Assembly: GCA_017983955.1 (NCBI GenBank)
Contig: JAGOAJ010000011.1
Coordinates: 1 to 64,000 of the forward strand
Length of the DNA stretch: 64,000 nucleotides
Direction: 5' to 3'
From: Burkholderiaceae bacterium
Lineage (GTDB): Bacteria > Pseudomonadota > Gammaproteobacteria > Burkholderiales > Burkholderiaceae_B
Shown piece after piece: positions 35,484-44,228 of the stretch. A program made the position numbers and the translations under genes. Every line of letters starts with the position of its first letter. Positions within the stretch are counted from its first letter, which is position 1. The notes beneath the pieces were generated by a model. That model was given only the letters and a program-made list of their open reading frames with translations. It did no database searches and was not told the DNA's origin.

Positions 35484-36856
35484 CAACGCTTCTTTGTGGG
35501 CCGTGTCCAACCAGAAATCGTGGTTTGCGCCGCGCGCGTAATCGTCAGCTGATGCGCAGGCGCATCACGCGTCAGGGTAGTGCCTGCGCCCAGCGTGGCG
35601 CCCTGTCCTACACGCACCGGGGCCACCAGCTGGGAATCGGAACCAATGAAGGCATCATCCTCGATGATGGTTTCAAATTTATTGACCCCATCGTAATTGC
35701 AGGTAATCGTGCCCGCGCCAATATTGACCCGCTCGCCCACGGTAGCGTCACCGATATAGGCCAAATGATTCGCTTTGGAGCCTGCGCCCAAATAGGTTTT
35801 TTTGATTTCCACAAAATTACCTACATGAGCACCCGCCCCTATATGGGCTTGGGGCCGCAAGCGCGCGTATGGTCCTATCCGAGCTTGCGTATCCACCACG
35901 GCCTGTTCCAGGTGGCTATAGGCGTCTATACGCGCACCCACGCCGATGCGGCTGTTTTTAATAACGCAATGCGGGCCTACCCGTACGCCATCAGCGAGTT
36001 CAACCTGCCCCTCAAAGACACAACCCACATCAATAAAGACATCACGTCCGCAAACCAGTTCGCCCCTAAGGTCAAACCGGGCGGGGTCGGCCAGGGTGAC
36101 GCCAGCGTCCAGCAAGCGACGCGCCTGTTCCGCCTGCCAAAGACGTTCTAGTTGGGCCTGCTGGGCGCGACTATTCACACCCAGCGTTTCCCAAGCAGCC
36201 CCTGGATGAGCGGCATGCACAGGCACCCCATCAGCCACAGACAACCCAACAATATCGGTCAGATAGTATTCGCCCTGGGCATTATTATTCGTAATACGCA
36301 GCAACCAGTCTTTCAGGCGTGCAGTAGGCGCTACCAGTATGCCGGTGTTGACTTCAGTGATGGCATGTTCCTGGGAGCTAGCGTCTTTGTGCTCGACGAT
36401 GCGCTGCACGTCGCCAGCGGCATTGCGGACTATGCGTCCGTAACCCGTAGGGTCGTCCAGATTTTCAGTCAGCACCGCCATACCCTGCAAACGGGCATCC
36501 AGTAATGACTGCAAGGTCGCTGTCTGCACCAAAGGCACATCGCCATACAACACCAAGGTAGCGTCCTGCGACTGCCCAGCATCCACCAGGACTGGCACTG
36601 CCTGCTGCACAGCATGACCAGTACCCTGCTGGGGACTTTGTATGACAAAGTGCAAATCGGCTTGGTCGGCAAACGACTGCTGAACCTGCTCTGCACCATG
36701 CCCCACCACTACCACGATGCGATCAGGGTTTAATTGACGGGCATTATCTAGAACGTGAGCCAGCATAGGCCTGCCGGCGATGGGATGCAGGACCTTGGGC
36801 AGGTCCGATTGCATACGTTTGCCCAGGCCTGCGGCCAAAATAACAATGTTCAGCAT
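35483..36856 (-). CDS. glmU: Bifunctional GlcNAc-1-P uridyltransferase / GlcN-1-P acetyltransferase
   Basis: A 457-residue bifunctional enzyme producing UDP-GlcNAc. The N-terminal pyrophosphorylase domain starts [20 protein letters not shown] and contains [11 protein letters not shown] and VLYGDVPL. The C-terminal left-handed beta-helix acetyltransferase contains hexapeptide repeats and conserved [20 protein letters not shown] and [10 protein letters not shown]. Length is standard. It lies 3 bp after the PhaM-like gene and is followed, overlapping, by the MFS gene. Confidence 0.98.
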   Translation of the reverse strand: MLNIVILAAGLGKRMQSDLPKVLHPIAGRPMLAHVLDNARQLNPDRIVVVVGHGAEQVQQSFADQADLHFVIQSPQQGTGHAVQQAVPVLVDAGQSQDATLVLYGDVPLVQTATLQSLLDARLQGMAVLTENLDDPTGYGRIVRNAAGDVQRIVEHKDASSQEHAITEVNTGILVAPTARLKDWLLRITNNNAQGEYYLTDIVGLSVADGVPVHAAHPGAAWETLGVNSRAQQAQLERLWQAEQARRLLDAGVTLADPARFDLRGELVCGRDVFIDVGCVFEGQVELADGVRVGPHCVIKNSRIGVGARIDAYSHLEQAVVDTQARIGPYARLRPQAHIGAGAHVGNFVEIKKTYLGAGSKANHLAYIGDATVGERVNIGAGTITCNYDGVNKFETIIEDDAFIGSDSQLVAPVRVGQGATLGAGTTLTRDAPAHQLTITRAAQTTISGWTRPTKKR

Positions 36857-36859
36857 AAA

Positions 36860-37846
36860 TTAAGCTTTCCCCCCGACCATGCTCTTACGCGCTGCCTTGG
36901 TAGTGGATTTCGCGATTTTCGCGGTCCTCGCTGCTTTTGCCGCGGATACTGCAACAGCAGGGGCACTTACATTGGCGGCCTTCCTGGAAGCGACTTTGTT
37001 TGGTGTTTTTATAGCTTTAGCCACTGATGGCACTGATTTAGAAGCAGCCTTGGTTGTTTTAACCGATTTTGCCGACTTGGCCGGTTTTGCAGCCGCACCT
37101 GCAGTTCCTGTTGCTTTCGTTGATTTGCGCGGTGCCTTGGTAGTCGCTTTTTTACCCAAAGTGGTGTCGCCCGAAGCAGCTTCGGCATTTTGCATAGTGG
37201 CCGCGGTAGCCGAGGCCAAGGTATCAAATTGCTTTTGCAGCATATCCCACCAACCTTTGACGGCGGTTTCAGCCGAAGCGGCATAGGCTGTCGCAGCCTG
37301 AGCGGCGTGGTCGGCGCGTTCCTGGGCAGCGGCAGCCGCCTCGTCTATGGCGGCTTTAGCCGAGGCGGCCGCTGAAGGCTGCTGATTGGCTGCTTCGGGT
37401 GCTGGGGACGCTTTTGTGTCGGACGGGCTGGCCGCGCCAGACCAAGCACCCGGCTTAATACCCAGCACGACTTCCAAGGGCGAAGGACCAGCTGCGGTAT
37501 CGGTGCTGGCACCAGGGGCACCCGCCACACTGCCGGCACTGGCAGCAAACGACATCAGGGTAGAGATAGTAGAGCGTTGCACCTCCATCCCTTGTATGGT
37601 GCTGGATAGCATGGTTAGATTCATACGCAGCCAGTTCTCCACGACACGCAGTTCGCTAATGCGACGCTCTAGGTCCTCGACTGACATGGGTGTCGCCAGG
37701 GCAGCAGACTCCATCCCCGTTGCACCAGCCATGCCCTGCCACGCGCGCCTCATCATGTCCATACTGGCCATTAACGGGTTTTGCGCCGCATCACCGCTTT
37801 GGCCGAATCCCGGCAAGACAAAGGGATTGTTACTTTCCGTACCCAT
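36860..37846 (-). CDS. phaM: PhaM-like polyhydroxyalkanoate granule protein
   Basis: A 328-residue protein. The N-terminal part (to about residue 90) has the PhaM pattern: NPLMASMDMMRRAWQGMAG then MSVEDLERRISELRVVENWL and LNMTMLSS-type segments forming a coiled coil. A long Ala/Pro linker follows, then a lysine/alanine-rich tail from about residue 230 with repeats such as KKATTKAPRK and STTKAARKS. In Cupriavidus, PhaM binds the PHA synthase and DNA and helps distribute granules to daughter cells. The histone H1-like tail supports DNA binding here. The basic tail is low-complexity, so orthology rests on the N-terminal part. Confidence 0.75.
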   Translation of the reverse strand: MGTESNNPFVLPGFGQSGDAAQNPLMASMDMMRRAWQGMAGATGMESAALATPMSVEDLERRISELRVVENWLRMNLTMLSSTIQGMEVQRSTISTLMSFAASAGSVAGAPGASTDTAAGPSPLEVVLGIKPGAWSGAASPSDTKASPAPEAANQQPSAAASAKAAIDEAAAAAQERADHAAQAATAYAASAETAVKGWWDMLQKQFDTLASATAATMQNAEAASGDTTLGKKATTKAPRKSTKATGTAGAAAKPAKSAKSVKTTKAASKSVPSVAKAIKTPNKVASRKAANVSAPAVAVSAAKAARTAKIAKSTTKAARKSMVGGKA

Positions 37847-37896
37847 AATGACTCCTTAAATGATTTCGCAAGCTTAAACTGAACTATGACTGCCGT

Positions 37897-38727
37897 CTAA
37901 TTGACGGCGCCCTCCATGCGACGTTGCAGGCCTTCAAGTATTACCAATTCAGCCTCGCGGGTAAAGGCATCTGCCTGCACCATAGCCCACAACTCTGGCA
38001 TGTCTACGCAACGAATCTCGCTGACCTCGCCGTCCACGTTATACGGACGCACCGATGCAGCCAACACGCAATCGCTAACCAGTGCGTCTTCAACCTGATA
38101 GCCCTCGGGCAAGCGCTTATGCATGCGCACTATGACGCGCAATGGCGATCTGTTCGCCAAATCGTCAGTGGATAAGCCGGCTTCTTCGTAGCTTTCACGT
38201 AATAGCGACAAATCCAGGCTTTCACCCGCCGCCGCCAAGCCTCCCACCAGGGTGTCCCACATGCCGGGGTCGGTAGATTTTGTGTCAGAACGGCGTGCTA
38301 TCCACAAAGAACCATCCGGGGCCCAAGCATTCAGGTGTACCGCCTTGGTCAACAAGCCCAGCGGCCGCACCGCAGCGCGCTCGATTACCGCCAAACGACG
38401 GCCTTCACCATAGACATCCAGCAGTTCGTTGCGCCAACCGCGCAAACAGCCCGTATCCTTCAGCGCTTCTGCCAAATCAGCCAACACCCCATTTAGCGAT
38501 CTGCGCGCGTGCTGGGAGGCGGTTATATGCACAGCCTCGTCCTCGACATGGACGCCAGGAAGGTCCCGCAAGTACTTAGTGGCCTTGGCGGTTATCCACC
38601 CCGATACCCTGCCCCCAACAGTTAGCGGGCGTGAACCTACAGGGGGTAATTGCTGTATACGTTTAAGGAGTTGTTTGTATCGCGCGGTTACGGCAGAGGC
38701 CGACGCGTAGGCTGGTGCATTTTCCAT
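37897..38727 (-). CDS. NUDIX hydrolase with DUF4743-like N-terminal domain
   Basis: A 276-residue protein. An N-terminal domain of about 120 residues (DUF4743-like, as in plant and yeast NUDIX proteins related to thiamine diphosphate metabolism) precedes a NUDIX fold. The NUDIX box is GGLAAAGESLDLSLLRESYE followed by EAGL, with the catalytic glutamates intact. It would hydrolyse a nucleoside-diphosphate-linked or damaged cofactor substrate. It is the first gene of a minus-strand run leading to PhaM and glmU, 50 bp before PhaM. Confidence 0.88.
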   Translation of the reverse strand: MENAPAYASASAVTARYKQLLKRIQQLPPVGSRPLTVGGRVSGWITAKATKYLRDLPGVHVEDEAVHITASQHARRSLNGVLADLAEALKDTGCLRGWRNELLDVYGEGRRLAVIERAAVRPLGLLTKAVHLNAWAPDGSLWIARRSDTKSTDPGMWDTLVGGLAAAGESLDLSLLRESYEEAGLSTDDLANRSPLRVIVRMHKRLPEGYQVEDALVSDCVLAASVRPYNVDGEVSEIRCVDMPELWAMVQADAFTREAELVILEGLQRRMEGAVN

Positions 38728-38823
38728 GCAATTATTGTAATGTAAGCAGACACTTGGGATTGGTGTTTACACGAACAAGCACCTTACAGGCCGTGTTTTA
38801 ACCCCAGGCCCGCCTGAGTTCGC

Positions 38824-38951
38824 TATAATTCGCTTCGTATTCAGGGAAATCCGAGCGGGCAACACCCCAAAACTATCTTATTTTAAGCCCGCCGTTCAAA
38901 TAATTATGTGTTCCTCCAGCGTTTACCATGGTCTTTATTGATCTGCGTCAA
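38824..38951 (+). promoter_or_regulatory. cox operon promoter region with -10 box and FNR/ANR-like site
   Basis: A perfect TATAAT (38824-38829) lies about 155 bp upstream of ctaC, without a good -35 at 17 bp. Closer to the gene, TTGAT-CTGC-GTCAA (38938-38951) matches nine of ten bases of the FNR/ANR half-site consensus TTGAT-N4-ATCAA and ends 35 bp before the ATG. Its position downstream of the -10 would suit repression of the aa3 oxidase at low oxygen (inference). Confidence 0.5.
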
Positions 38952-38986
38952 CGTTTGTTACGAACACGCCGTATCTCGAGGTCAGC

Positions 38987-40147
38987 ATGAAGAAGTTGAG
39001 AGGATTACTGGGCACTGGCGCACTGCTAATGACGGGAATCGTGAGTGCACAGATCACGGACATGCCGGGTGGACCACGCGTCAACCAGCTGAACCTGACT
39101 GAAGGCGTTACCCAAATTTCACGTGAAATCATGTGGATACACTGGTTGCTGCTTATCATCTGTGCGGTGATTTTTGTCGGTGTATTCGGGGTAATGTTCT
39201 ACTCCATCATCATGCACCGCAAATCGCGTGGTGTTATACCGGCGAAATTCCACGAGCACATAGGCGTAGAAGTCGCCTGGACAGTCATCCCCTTTCTGAT
39301 TGTGATCGCGATGGCGCTACCCGCCACCCGTACCGTGGTCGCCATGAAGGACACCACCAGCAGCGATCTGACCGTCAAGGTCACTGGCTACCAGTGGAAA
39401 TGGGGCTACGAATATGTTGATGGGCCCGCACAGGGCGTCAAATTCCTATCTAACCTGGCCACGCCACGCGCCCAGATAGATGGCCGCGAGCCACCCGGTA
39501 ATCTATACCTGATGGAAGTCGACGAGCCCTTGGTCGTGCCGGTCAACAAGAAAGTCCGTATTGTCCTTACCTCTACCGACGTGATCCACGCCTGGATGGT
39601 CCCTGCGTTTGGCGTCAAACAAGACGCTATGCCTGGTTTCCTGCGCGACACTTGGTTCCGCGCCGAACAAATTGGTACTTACCGTGGGCAATGCGCCGAA
39701 CTGTGCGGCAAGGACCACGCTTTCATGCCTATCGTGGTTGATGTGGTTTCCCAAGAGGACTACGAGGCCTGGGCTGCGAAGAAAAAAGGTGCTTTGGCAG
39801 TAGCTGGCGATGACGCCACCAAAGAATGGACCAAAGAAGACCTGATCGCCCGAGGCGACAAGGTTTATGCGGCTAACTGTGTCGCCTGTCACCAGGCTAC
39901 CGGCAAGGGCATGCCCCCCGCCTTCCCACCCCTGGACGGTGACCAGAAATACGTACTGGCTCCTATGAAAGACCAGATCCTGACCGTCTTGAACGGCCAT
40001 CCCGGAACCGCCATGGCGCCTTTCCGTGATGTGCTTAGCGATGTAGAAATCGCCTCGGTAATCACTTATACCCGCAATGCCTGGAGCAACGCAGGCAAGG
40101 GTGCAGATCCGGTAGTTCAGCCTTCTGATGTCTTGGCACAGCGCTAG
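38987..40147 (+). CDS. ctaC: Cytochrome c oxidase subunit II with fused cytochrome c domain
   Basis: A 386-residue membrane protein of the aa3-type oxidase. After a signal peptide (ending near IVSAQ) come two transmembrane helices, then a cupredoxin domain with the CuA site: His in DVIHAWMVPAFGVK and the ligands in CAELCGKDHAFM. A C-terminal cytochrome c domain carries the heme motif CVACH and a likely Met ligand in APMKDQI or AMAPF, so this is a caa3/betaproteobacterial type subunit. GAGGT precedes the ATG. It is the first gene of the cox locus. Confidence 0.97.
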   Translation: MKKLRGLLGTGALLMTGIVSAQITDMPGGPRVNQLNLTEGVTQISREIMWIHWLLLIICAVIFVGVFGVMFYSIIMHRKSRGVIPAKFHEHIGVEVAWTVIPFLIVIAMALPATRTVVAMKDTTSSDLTVKVTGYQWKWGYEYVDGPAQGVKFLSNLATPRAQIDGREPPGNLYLMEVDEPLVVPVNKKVRIVLTSTDVIHAWMVPAFGVKQDAMPGFLRDTWFRAEQIGTYRGQCAELCGKDHAFMPIVVDVVSQEDYEAWAAKKKGALAVAGDDATKEWTKEDLIARGDKVYAANCVACHQATGKGMPPAFPPLDGDQKYVLAPMKDQILTVLNGHPGTAMAPFRDVLSDVEIASVITYTRNAWSNAGKGADPVVQPSDVLAQR

Positions 40148-40185
40148 ACCACAGTACAGACGTAATACACATTCGAATACTTTTT

Positions 40186-40213
40186 ACCCGGTTACCCTAA
40201 AAGGCAACCGGGT
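40186..40213 (+). terminator. Stem-loop between ctaC and ctaD
   Basis: ACCCGGTT (40186-40193) and AACCGGGT (40206-40213) form an 8-bp stem with a 12-nt loop, followed by only three T residues. It may attenuate or process the cox transcript; it is too weak to be a firm terminator. Confidence 0.4.
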
Positions 40214-40233
40214 TTAGCAGGAAGGAGTCAACC

Positions 40234-41832
40234 ATGAGCAGCGTCACCGCCGATCAAGTACCGGCCATTCAGGGGCACGACGACCACGACCACAAGCCAC
40301 ACGGCTGGCGTCGCTGGTTATTTGCCACTAACCACAAAGACATAGGTACCATGTACCTGTTGTTTTCGTTCATCATGCTGCTGGAAGGCGGCGTACTAGC
40401 ATTGCTGGTACGCACAGAACTGTTCGAACCCGGGCTGCAGTTTTTCCAGCCTGAATTGTTCAACCAGTTCACCACCATGCACGGCCTGATCATGATCTTC
40501 GGGTCTATCATGCCGGCCTTCGTAGGCTTCGCCAACTGGATGATACCGCTGCAAATTGGCGCATCCGACATGGCCTTTGCACGCATGAACAACTTCAGCT
40601 TCTGGCTATTGCCCATAGGCGCGATCCTGTTCACAGCTTCGTTCTTCGTGCCCGGCGGCGCCAATGCCGCAGGCTGGACCATGTACGCGCCTTTGTCGCT
40701 GCAAATGGGTCCTGGCATGGACTTCACCATTTTCGCCGTCCACATCCTGGGTGCTTCGTCCATCATGGGCGCCATCAACATCATCGTCACCGTGCTGAAT
40801 ATGCGCGCACCTGGCATGACCATGATGAAAATGCCTCTGTTCTGCTGGACCTGGTTGATTACCGCCTACCTGCTGATCGCCATCATGCCGGTTCTGGCTG
40901 CCGCCGTTACTATGCTGCTGACCGACCGTCACTTTGGCACGGCCTTCTTTAACGCCGCCGCTGGTGGTGACCCCGTTCTGTATCAGCACGTGTTCTGGTT
41001 CTTTGGACACCCCGAAGTCTATGTGATGATCTTGCCAGCTTTCGGCATCGTGTCATCGGTAGTACCTGCTTTCTCACGCAAGCCACTGTTTGGCTACGCC
41101 TCCATGGTTTACGCGACGGCAGCTATTGCCATCCTGTCCTTCCTGGTCTGGGCGCACCACATGTTTGCAACCGGCATGCCGGTAACGGGCCAGCTGTACT
41201 TCATGTACGCCACCATGCTGATTTCCATCCCCACCGGGGTCAAGGTCTTCAACTGGGTCGCTACCATGTGGCGCGGTGCTCTGACCTTTGAAACACCCAT
41301 GCTGTATGCCATAGGCTTTATCTTCGTGTTCACGATAGGCGGCTTTACTGGCCTGATCATTGCTGTTGCACCCATAGACATTGCCGTACACGATACCTAC
41401 TACATCATTGCCCACTTCCACTACGTCATGGTGGCGGGCTCGTTGTTTGGTATGTATGCAGGCGCCTACTACTGGCTGCCCAAGTGGACTGGCCGCATGT
41501 ACGACGAACGTCTGGGCAAGATCCACTTCTGGAGCAGCATGATTTCGTTTAACATAACCTTCTTCCCCATGCACTTCCTGGGGCTAGCCGGTATGCCACG
41601 TCGTTATGCAGACTACTCCGCTCAGTTCACCGACTTCAACCAAATAGCCACCATAGGCGCATTCTGGTTCGGCCTGTCGCAATTGGTCTTCCTGTACTTG
41701 GCTGTTAAAGCCTGGCGCGGTCACGGCGAACCTGCTCCTGCCAAACCTTGGGAAGGCGCGGAAGGCCTGGAATGGACCGTGCCATCGCCTGCACCTTTCC
41801 ATACCTTTGTTATTCCACCTATTGTCAAATAA
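40234..41832 (+). CDS. ctaD: Cytochrome c oxidase subunit I
   Basis: A 532-residue subunit with twelve membrane helices, containing heme a, heme a3 and CuB. The covalent His-Tyr site is in WFFGHPEVYVMILPAFG. Heme ligands are in TTMHGLIMIFG and in HFHYVMVAGSLFGMYAG. Proton-channel residues in the NDIGTMYLLF-type and helix VI regions appear normal. GGAAGGAG precedes the ATG. Copper and heme insertion would be done by the sco, surf1, ctaA and ctaB products encoded downstream. Confidence 0.98.
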   Translation: MSSVTADQVPAIQGHDDHDHKPHGWRRWLFATNHKDIGTMYLLFSFIMLLEGGVLALLVRTELFEPGLQFFQPELFNQFTTMHGLIMIFGSIMPAFVGFANWMIPLQIGASDMAFARMNNFSFWLLPIGAILFTASFFVPGGANAAGWTMYAPLSLQMGPGMDFTIFAVHILGASSIMGAINIIVTVLNMRAPGMTMMKMPLFCWTWLITAYLLIAIMPVLAAAVTMLLTDRHFGTAFFNAAAGGDPVLYQHVFWFFGHPEVYVMILPAFGIVSSVVPAFSRKPLFGYASMVYATAAIAILSFLVWAHHMFATGMPVTGQLYFMYATMLISIPTGVKVFNWVATMWRGALTFETPMLYAIGFIFVFTIGGFTGLIIAVAPIDIAVHDTYYIIAHFHYVMVAGSLFGMYAGAYYWLPKWTGRMYDERLGKIHFWSSMISFNITFFPMHFLGLAGMPRRYADYSAQFTDFNQIATIGAFWFGLSQLVFLYLAVKAWRGHGEPAPAKPWEGAEGLEWTVPSPAPFHTFVIPPIVK

Positions 41833-41842
41833 GAGACCAGCC

Positions 41843-41953
41843 ATGACACCCGAACAGCGCAGGAAGAACCGTAATACCGCTATCGCACTTGTTATTTTCG
41901 TGATTGCAGTGGTGGTATGGACCTTCACGCGCGGCGGGTCGCTAGGGGGTTAA
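41843..41953 (+). CDS. Small single-helix protein of cytochrome oxidase operon
   Basis: A 36-residue protein with start MTPEQRRKNRNTAI, one transmembrane helix (ALVIFVIAVVVWTF) and a short tail TRGGSLGG. It lies 10 bp after ctaD and 1 bp before the DUF2970 gene. Homologous tiny proteins annotated as cytochrome oxidase small assembly proteins occur at this position in many Burkholderiales. Function is not established; the positively charged N-terminus and single helix suit an oxidase-associated factor. Confidence 0.75.
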   Translation: MTPEQRRKNRNTAIALVIFVIAVVVWTFTRGGSLGG

Positions 41954-41954
41954 G

Positions 41955-42176
41955 ATGGACGAAATCAAAAAGCTTGCTGGTCGTAAACTTAATTTTTTCC
42001 AGACACTGAAAGCAGTGGCCTGGGGGGCTTTCGGAGTACGCCGGGGCCGTGGATACGACAAGGACATTTCTACTCTTAACCCTGTCCATCTTATTATTGC
42101 CGGCTTGCTGGCTACCCTATTTTTTGTGATTGGCCTGGTTCTGGCAGCACGCTGGTTGACCGGCTATGTGTCTTAA
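41955..42176 (+). CDS. DUF2970 family protein
   Basis: A 73-residue membrane protein. The soluble N-terminus KKLAGRKLNFFQTLKAVAWG leads to GVRRGRGYDKD, then one hydrophobic helix (VHLIIAGLLATLFFVIGLVL). DUF2970 proteins sit between ctaD and ctaE in betaproteobacteria and are presumed to aid oxidase assembly. In many relatives a ctaG (Cox11) gene lies just before this position; none is present here. Confidence 0.85.
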   Translation: MDEIKKLAGRKLNFFQTLKAVAWGAFGVRRGRGYDKDISTLNPVHLIIAGLLATLFFVIGLVLAARWLTGYVS

Positions 42177-42212
42177 TCATTTAATTTTAATAATTCCCAT
42201 CAGGAGAACACC

Positions 42213-43088
42213 ATGAGTGCAAGTCACGTGGCTCAGGGCACTAAGGCACCCTACTATTACGTTCCCGGTGAGTCACCTCACCCGGTTCGGACCAGCTTGT
42301 CGTTGCTGCTCACCCTACTAGGCGCCGCGCTATGGATCAACAGCTACGAAGTTGGTTACTGGATGTTCCTGCTCGGCATTACCGGCTTATTTACATCGCT
42401 GTATTTCTGGTTTGGCGACGCCATACGCGAATCAGAAGCAGGCATGAACAGCACACGTGTCGATTCATCCTACCGCTGGAGCATGGCTTGGTTCATTTTC
42501 TCCGAGGTCATGTTTTTCGCGGCGTTCTTTGGCACGCTTTGGTATATGCGCGAAGTCACTACACCCTGGATGAGCAACCTGGATCACCAGACCTTGTTGT
42601 GGCCCAACTTTGCTGGCACCTGGCCTAACTTTGGGCCTGCTGGCGTTGTACCTGACTTCAAAACCGTAGGGCCTTTCTGGTTGCCCACCATAAACACAGC
42701 GCTGCTGCTAACGTCCGGTTTAACCCTGACAATAGCGCACCACGCCCTGCGCGCCAGCCAACGCGGTAAAACCATTTTCTGGCTGGCACTTACCGTTATT
42801 CTGGGCTTTACTTTTGTGTTCTGCCAGGCGTATGAATACATGCACGCCTACAATGACCTGGGTCTGCGTTTTGACTCTGGCGCGTACGGTTCGATCTTTT
42901 ATATGCTGACGGGTTTTCACGGTTTCCACGTTATTCTGGGTTCCGTTTTCCTGACTGTCATATTGTTCCGCTTGATCAAAGGGCACTTTACCGCCGACCA
43001 CCACTTCGGTTTTGAAGGCGCGGCCTGGTACTGGCACTTTGTTGACGTTGTTTGGCTAGGCTTGTACCTGTTTGTGTACTGGTTCTAA
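42213..43088 (+). CDS. ctaE: Cytochrome c oxidase subunit III
   Basis: A 291-residue, seven-helix subunit. Recognisable segments are WFIFSEVMFFAAFFGTLWYM with the conserved glutamate, LLLTSGLTLTIAHHAL, TFVFCQAYEYMHAYNDLGL and TGFHGFHVILGSVFL. It completes the three-subunit core with ctaC and ctaD. AGGAGA lies upstream of the ATG. A strong palindromic terminator follows 26 bp after the stop. Confidence 0.97.
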   Translation: MSASHVAQGTKAPYYYVPGESPHPVRTSLSLLLTLLGAALWINSYEVGYWMFLLGITGLFTSLYFWFGDAIRESEAGMNSTRVDSSYRWSMAWFIFSEVMFFAAFFGTLWYMREVTTPWMSNLDHQTLLWPNFAGTWPNFGPAGVVPDFKTVGPFWLPTINTALLLTSGLTLTIAHHALRASQRGKTIFWLALTVILGFTFVFCQAYEYMHAYNDLGLRFDSGAYGSIFYMLTGFHGFHVILGSVFLTVILFRLIKGHFTADHHFGFEGAAWYWHFVDVVWLGLYLFVYWF

Positions 43089-43114
43089 ATCCTGGACCTG
43101 ATCCGCATAAAACT

Positions 43115-43141
43115 AGGGGTCAGGCATGCCTGACCCCTTTT
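43115..43141. terminator. Bidirectional intrinsic terminator after ctaE
   Basis: A perfect 24-bp palindrome (43115-43138; arms AGGGGTCAGGCA and TGCCTGACCCCT) is followed by TTT on the plus strand and by AGTTTT on the minus strand. It lies between the convergent ends of ctaE and the small minus-strand gene and should terminate both. Confidence 0.85.
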
Positions 43142-43145
43142 GTGT

Positions 43146-43352
43146 TTAGCGCGTTACCATACCCGTGCTTTGTATCCAGCCCATATGATGGGCAAACAAT
43201 ACAAACAAGAACAGCGCTATCGACAAGCCTATGCGTACAGTCAAGGCATTGACTGTACGGTTACTGCCGCCTTTGTCACGCATCAGGTAAATCAGTGCCG
43301 ATGCCAGGCTCCCCAATATACCGACAAGTGCCAGAATAACTACGATACGCAT
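43146..43352 (-). CDS. Twin transmembrane protein (DUF2909-like)
   Basis: A 68-residue protein with two hydrophobic helices (VVILALVGILGSLASALIYL and IGLSIALFLFVLFAHHMG) joined by a short polar loop MRDKGGSNRTVNALTVR. Proteins of this type are found on the opposite strand in the cox locus of many betaproteobacteria. Function is unknown. It converges on ctaE and diverges from surf1, with 35 bp in between. Confidence 0.8.
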   Translation of the reverse strand: MRIVVILALVGILGSLASALIYLMRDKGGSNRTVNALTVRIGLSIALFLFVLFAHHMGWIQSTGMVTR

Positions 43353-43387
43353 TTTTTGGCTCCGGTTAAACGCGAATTATTACAGAT

Positions 43388-44200
43388 ATGGTACGCCCGC
43401 ATTCGATGTTACGCACACTTGTCGCCTTGCTGCTGCTGGCAATCGTTGTGTTGGTAGGGCTAAGACTAGGAAATTGGCAGTTGAACCGGGCTGCCGAGCG
43501 CCTGAACATTGCCGCTACCATCGCCGCCGGTCGGGCCAGCACGCCCCTGCAACTCAGCGCTAGGACCCCAACGCCACAATTAAGCCCATGGCGATCCGCC
43601 AGCGCCAACGGCACCTGGCTGCATCAATACACTGTACTAGTCGACAATCGTAGTTATGGCGGCAGACCCGGATATTGGGTAGCCACGCCATTGCTGCTGG
43701 AACAGGACAGCGGGCCACAAGCCTCTAAGCAGCCTCCTGTGGCCTTACTGGTGCTGCGTGGCTGGATGCCCCGCCCCGTGCACCCAGGTCAAGCACAGCA
43801 GCCAATACCGGCTCCTACGGGCACGCAGACAGTGCAAGGTGAACTATTGGATCGTGTACCCCGGTTGCTACAGCTGTGGTCATGGTCAAAAAACCCCTCG
43901 GGACAACTGCCAGCCACTTGGCCCAAGGACACCGGCACCCCTGTAGTCGTACAAAATCTGGATTTGCACGAACTATCTCAGGTCAGCGGCCTACACTTAT
44001 TACCCACCGTACTGGCGGCCAACCCAGACAATGCCTCGGGACTGCTGCAGGAATGGCCAGAACCATCGCTGGATGCCGATAAAAATCGTGGTTATGCCCT
44101 GCAATGGTTTGGTTTTGCCGCCATTGCAGGCATAGCCTGGATCGTCGTGTTGTGGCGCGCGCTTAGACGCAAACGCCAGCGTCAGTCCGACACCATCTGA
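43388..44200 (+). CDS. SURF1 family cytochrome oxidase biogenesis protein
   Basis: A 270-residue inner-membrane protein with an N-terminal helix (LVALLLLAIVVLVGL), the RLGNWQLNRAAERL segment, a periplasmic domain including TVLVDNRSYGGRPGYWVATP and LLVLRGWMPRP, and a C-terminal helix (YALQWFGFAAIAGIAWIVVL) preceded by the usual YALQWF. SURF1 (Shy1) helps insert heme a into subunit I. It starts the second, assembly part of the cox locus. Confidence 0.92.
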   Translation: MVRPHSMLRTLVALLLLAIVVLVGLRLGNWQLNRAAERLNIAATIAAGRASTPLQLSARTPTPQLSPWRSASANGTWLHQYTVLVDNRSYGGRPGYWVATPLLLEQDSGPQASKQPPVALLVLRGWMPRPVHPGQAQQPIPAPTGTQTVQGELLDRVPRLLQLWSWSKNPSGQLPATWPKDTGTPVVVQNLDLHELSQVSGLHLLPTVLAANPDNASGLLQEWPEPSLDADKNRGYALQWFGFAAIAGIAWIVVLWRALRRKRQRQSDTI

Positions 44201-44228
44201 AAATCCTAACGTTCAACAAGGAAACACC

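Noticed and set aside
36860-37160. Lys/Ala-rich repeats considered as a separate histone-like gene
   Set aside because: They are in the same uninterrupted frame as the PhaM-like N-terminus, and an internal start is not supported.
40269-40823. 184-codon open frame on the minus strand inside ctaD
   Set aside because: It is the antisense shadow of a strongly conserved membrane protein gene with high third-position GC bias; the translation (many Met, Pro, Ser) is not protein-like.
43115-43138. Perfect 24-bp palindrome considered as a recombination or attachment site
   Set aside because: Its position between two convergent genes and flanking T-runs make a bidirectional terminator the simpler reading; no integrase or second copy is present.
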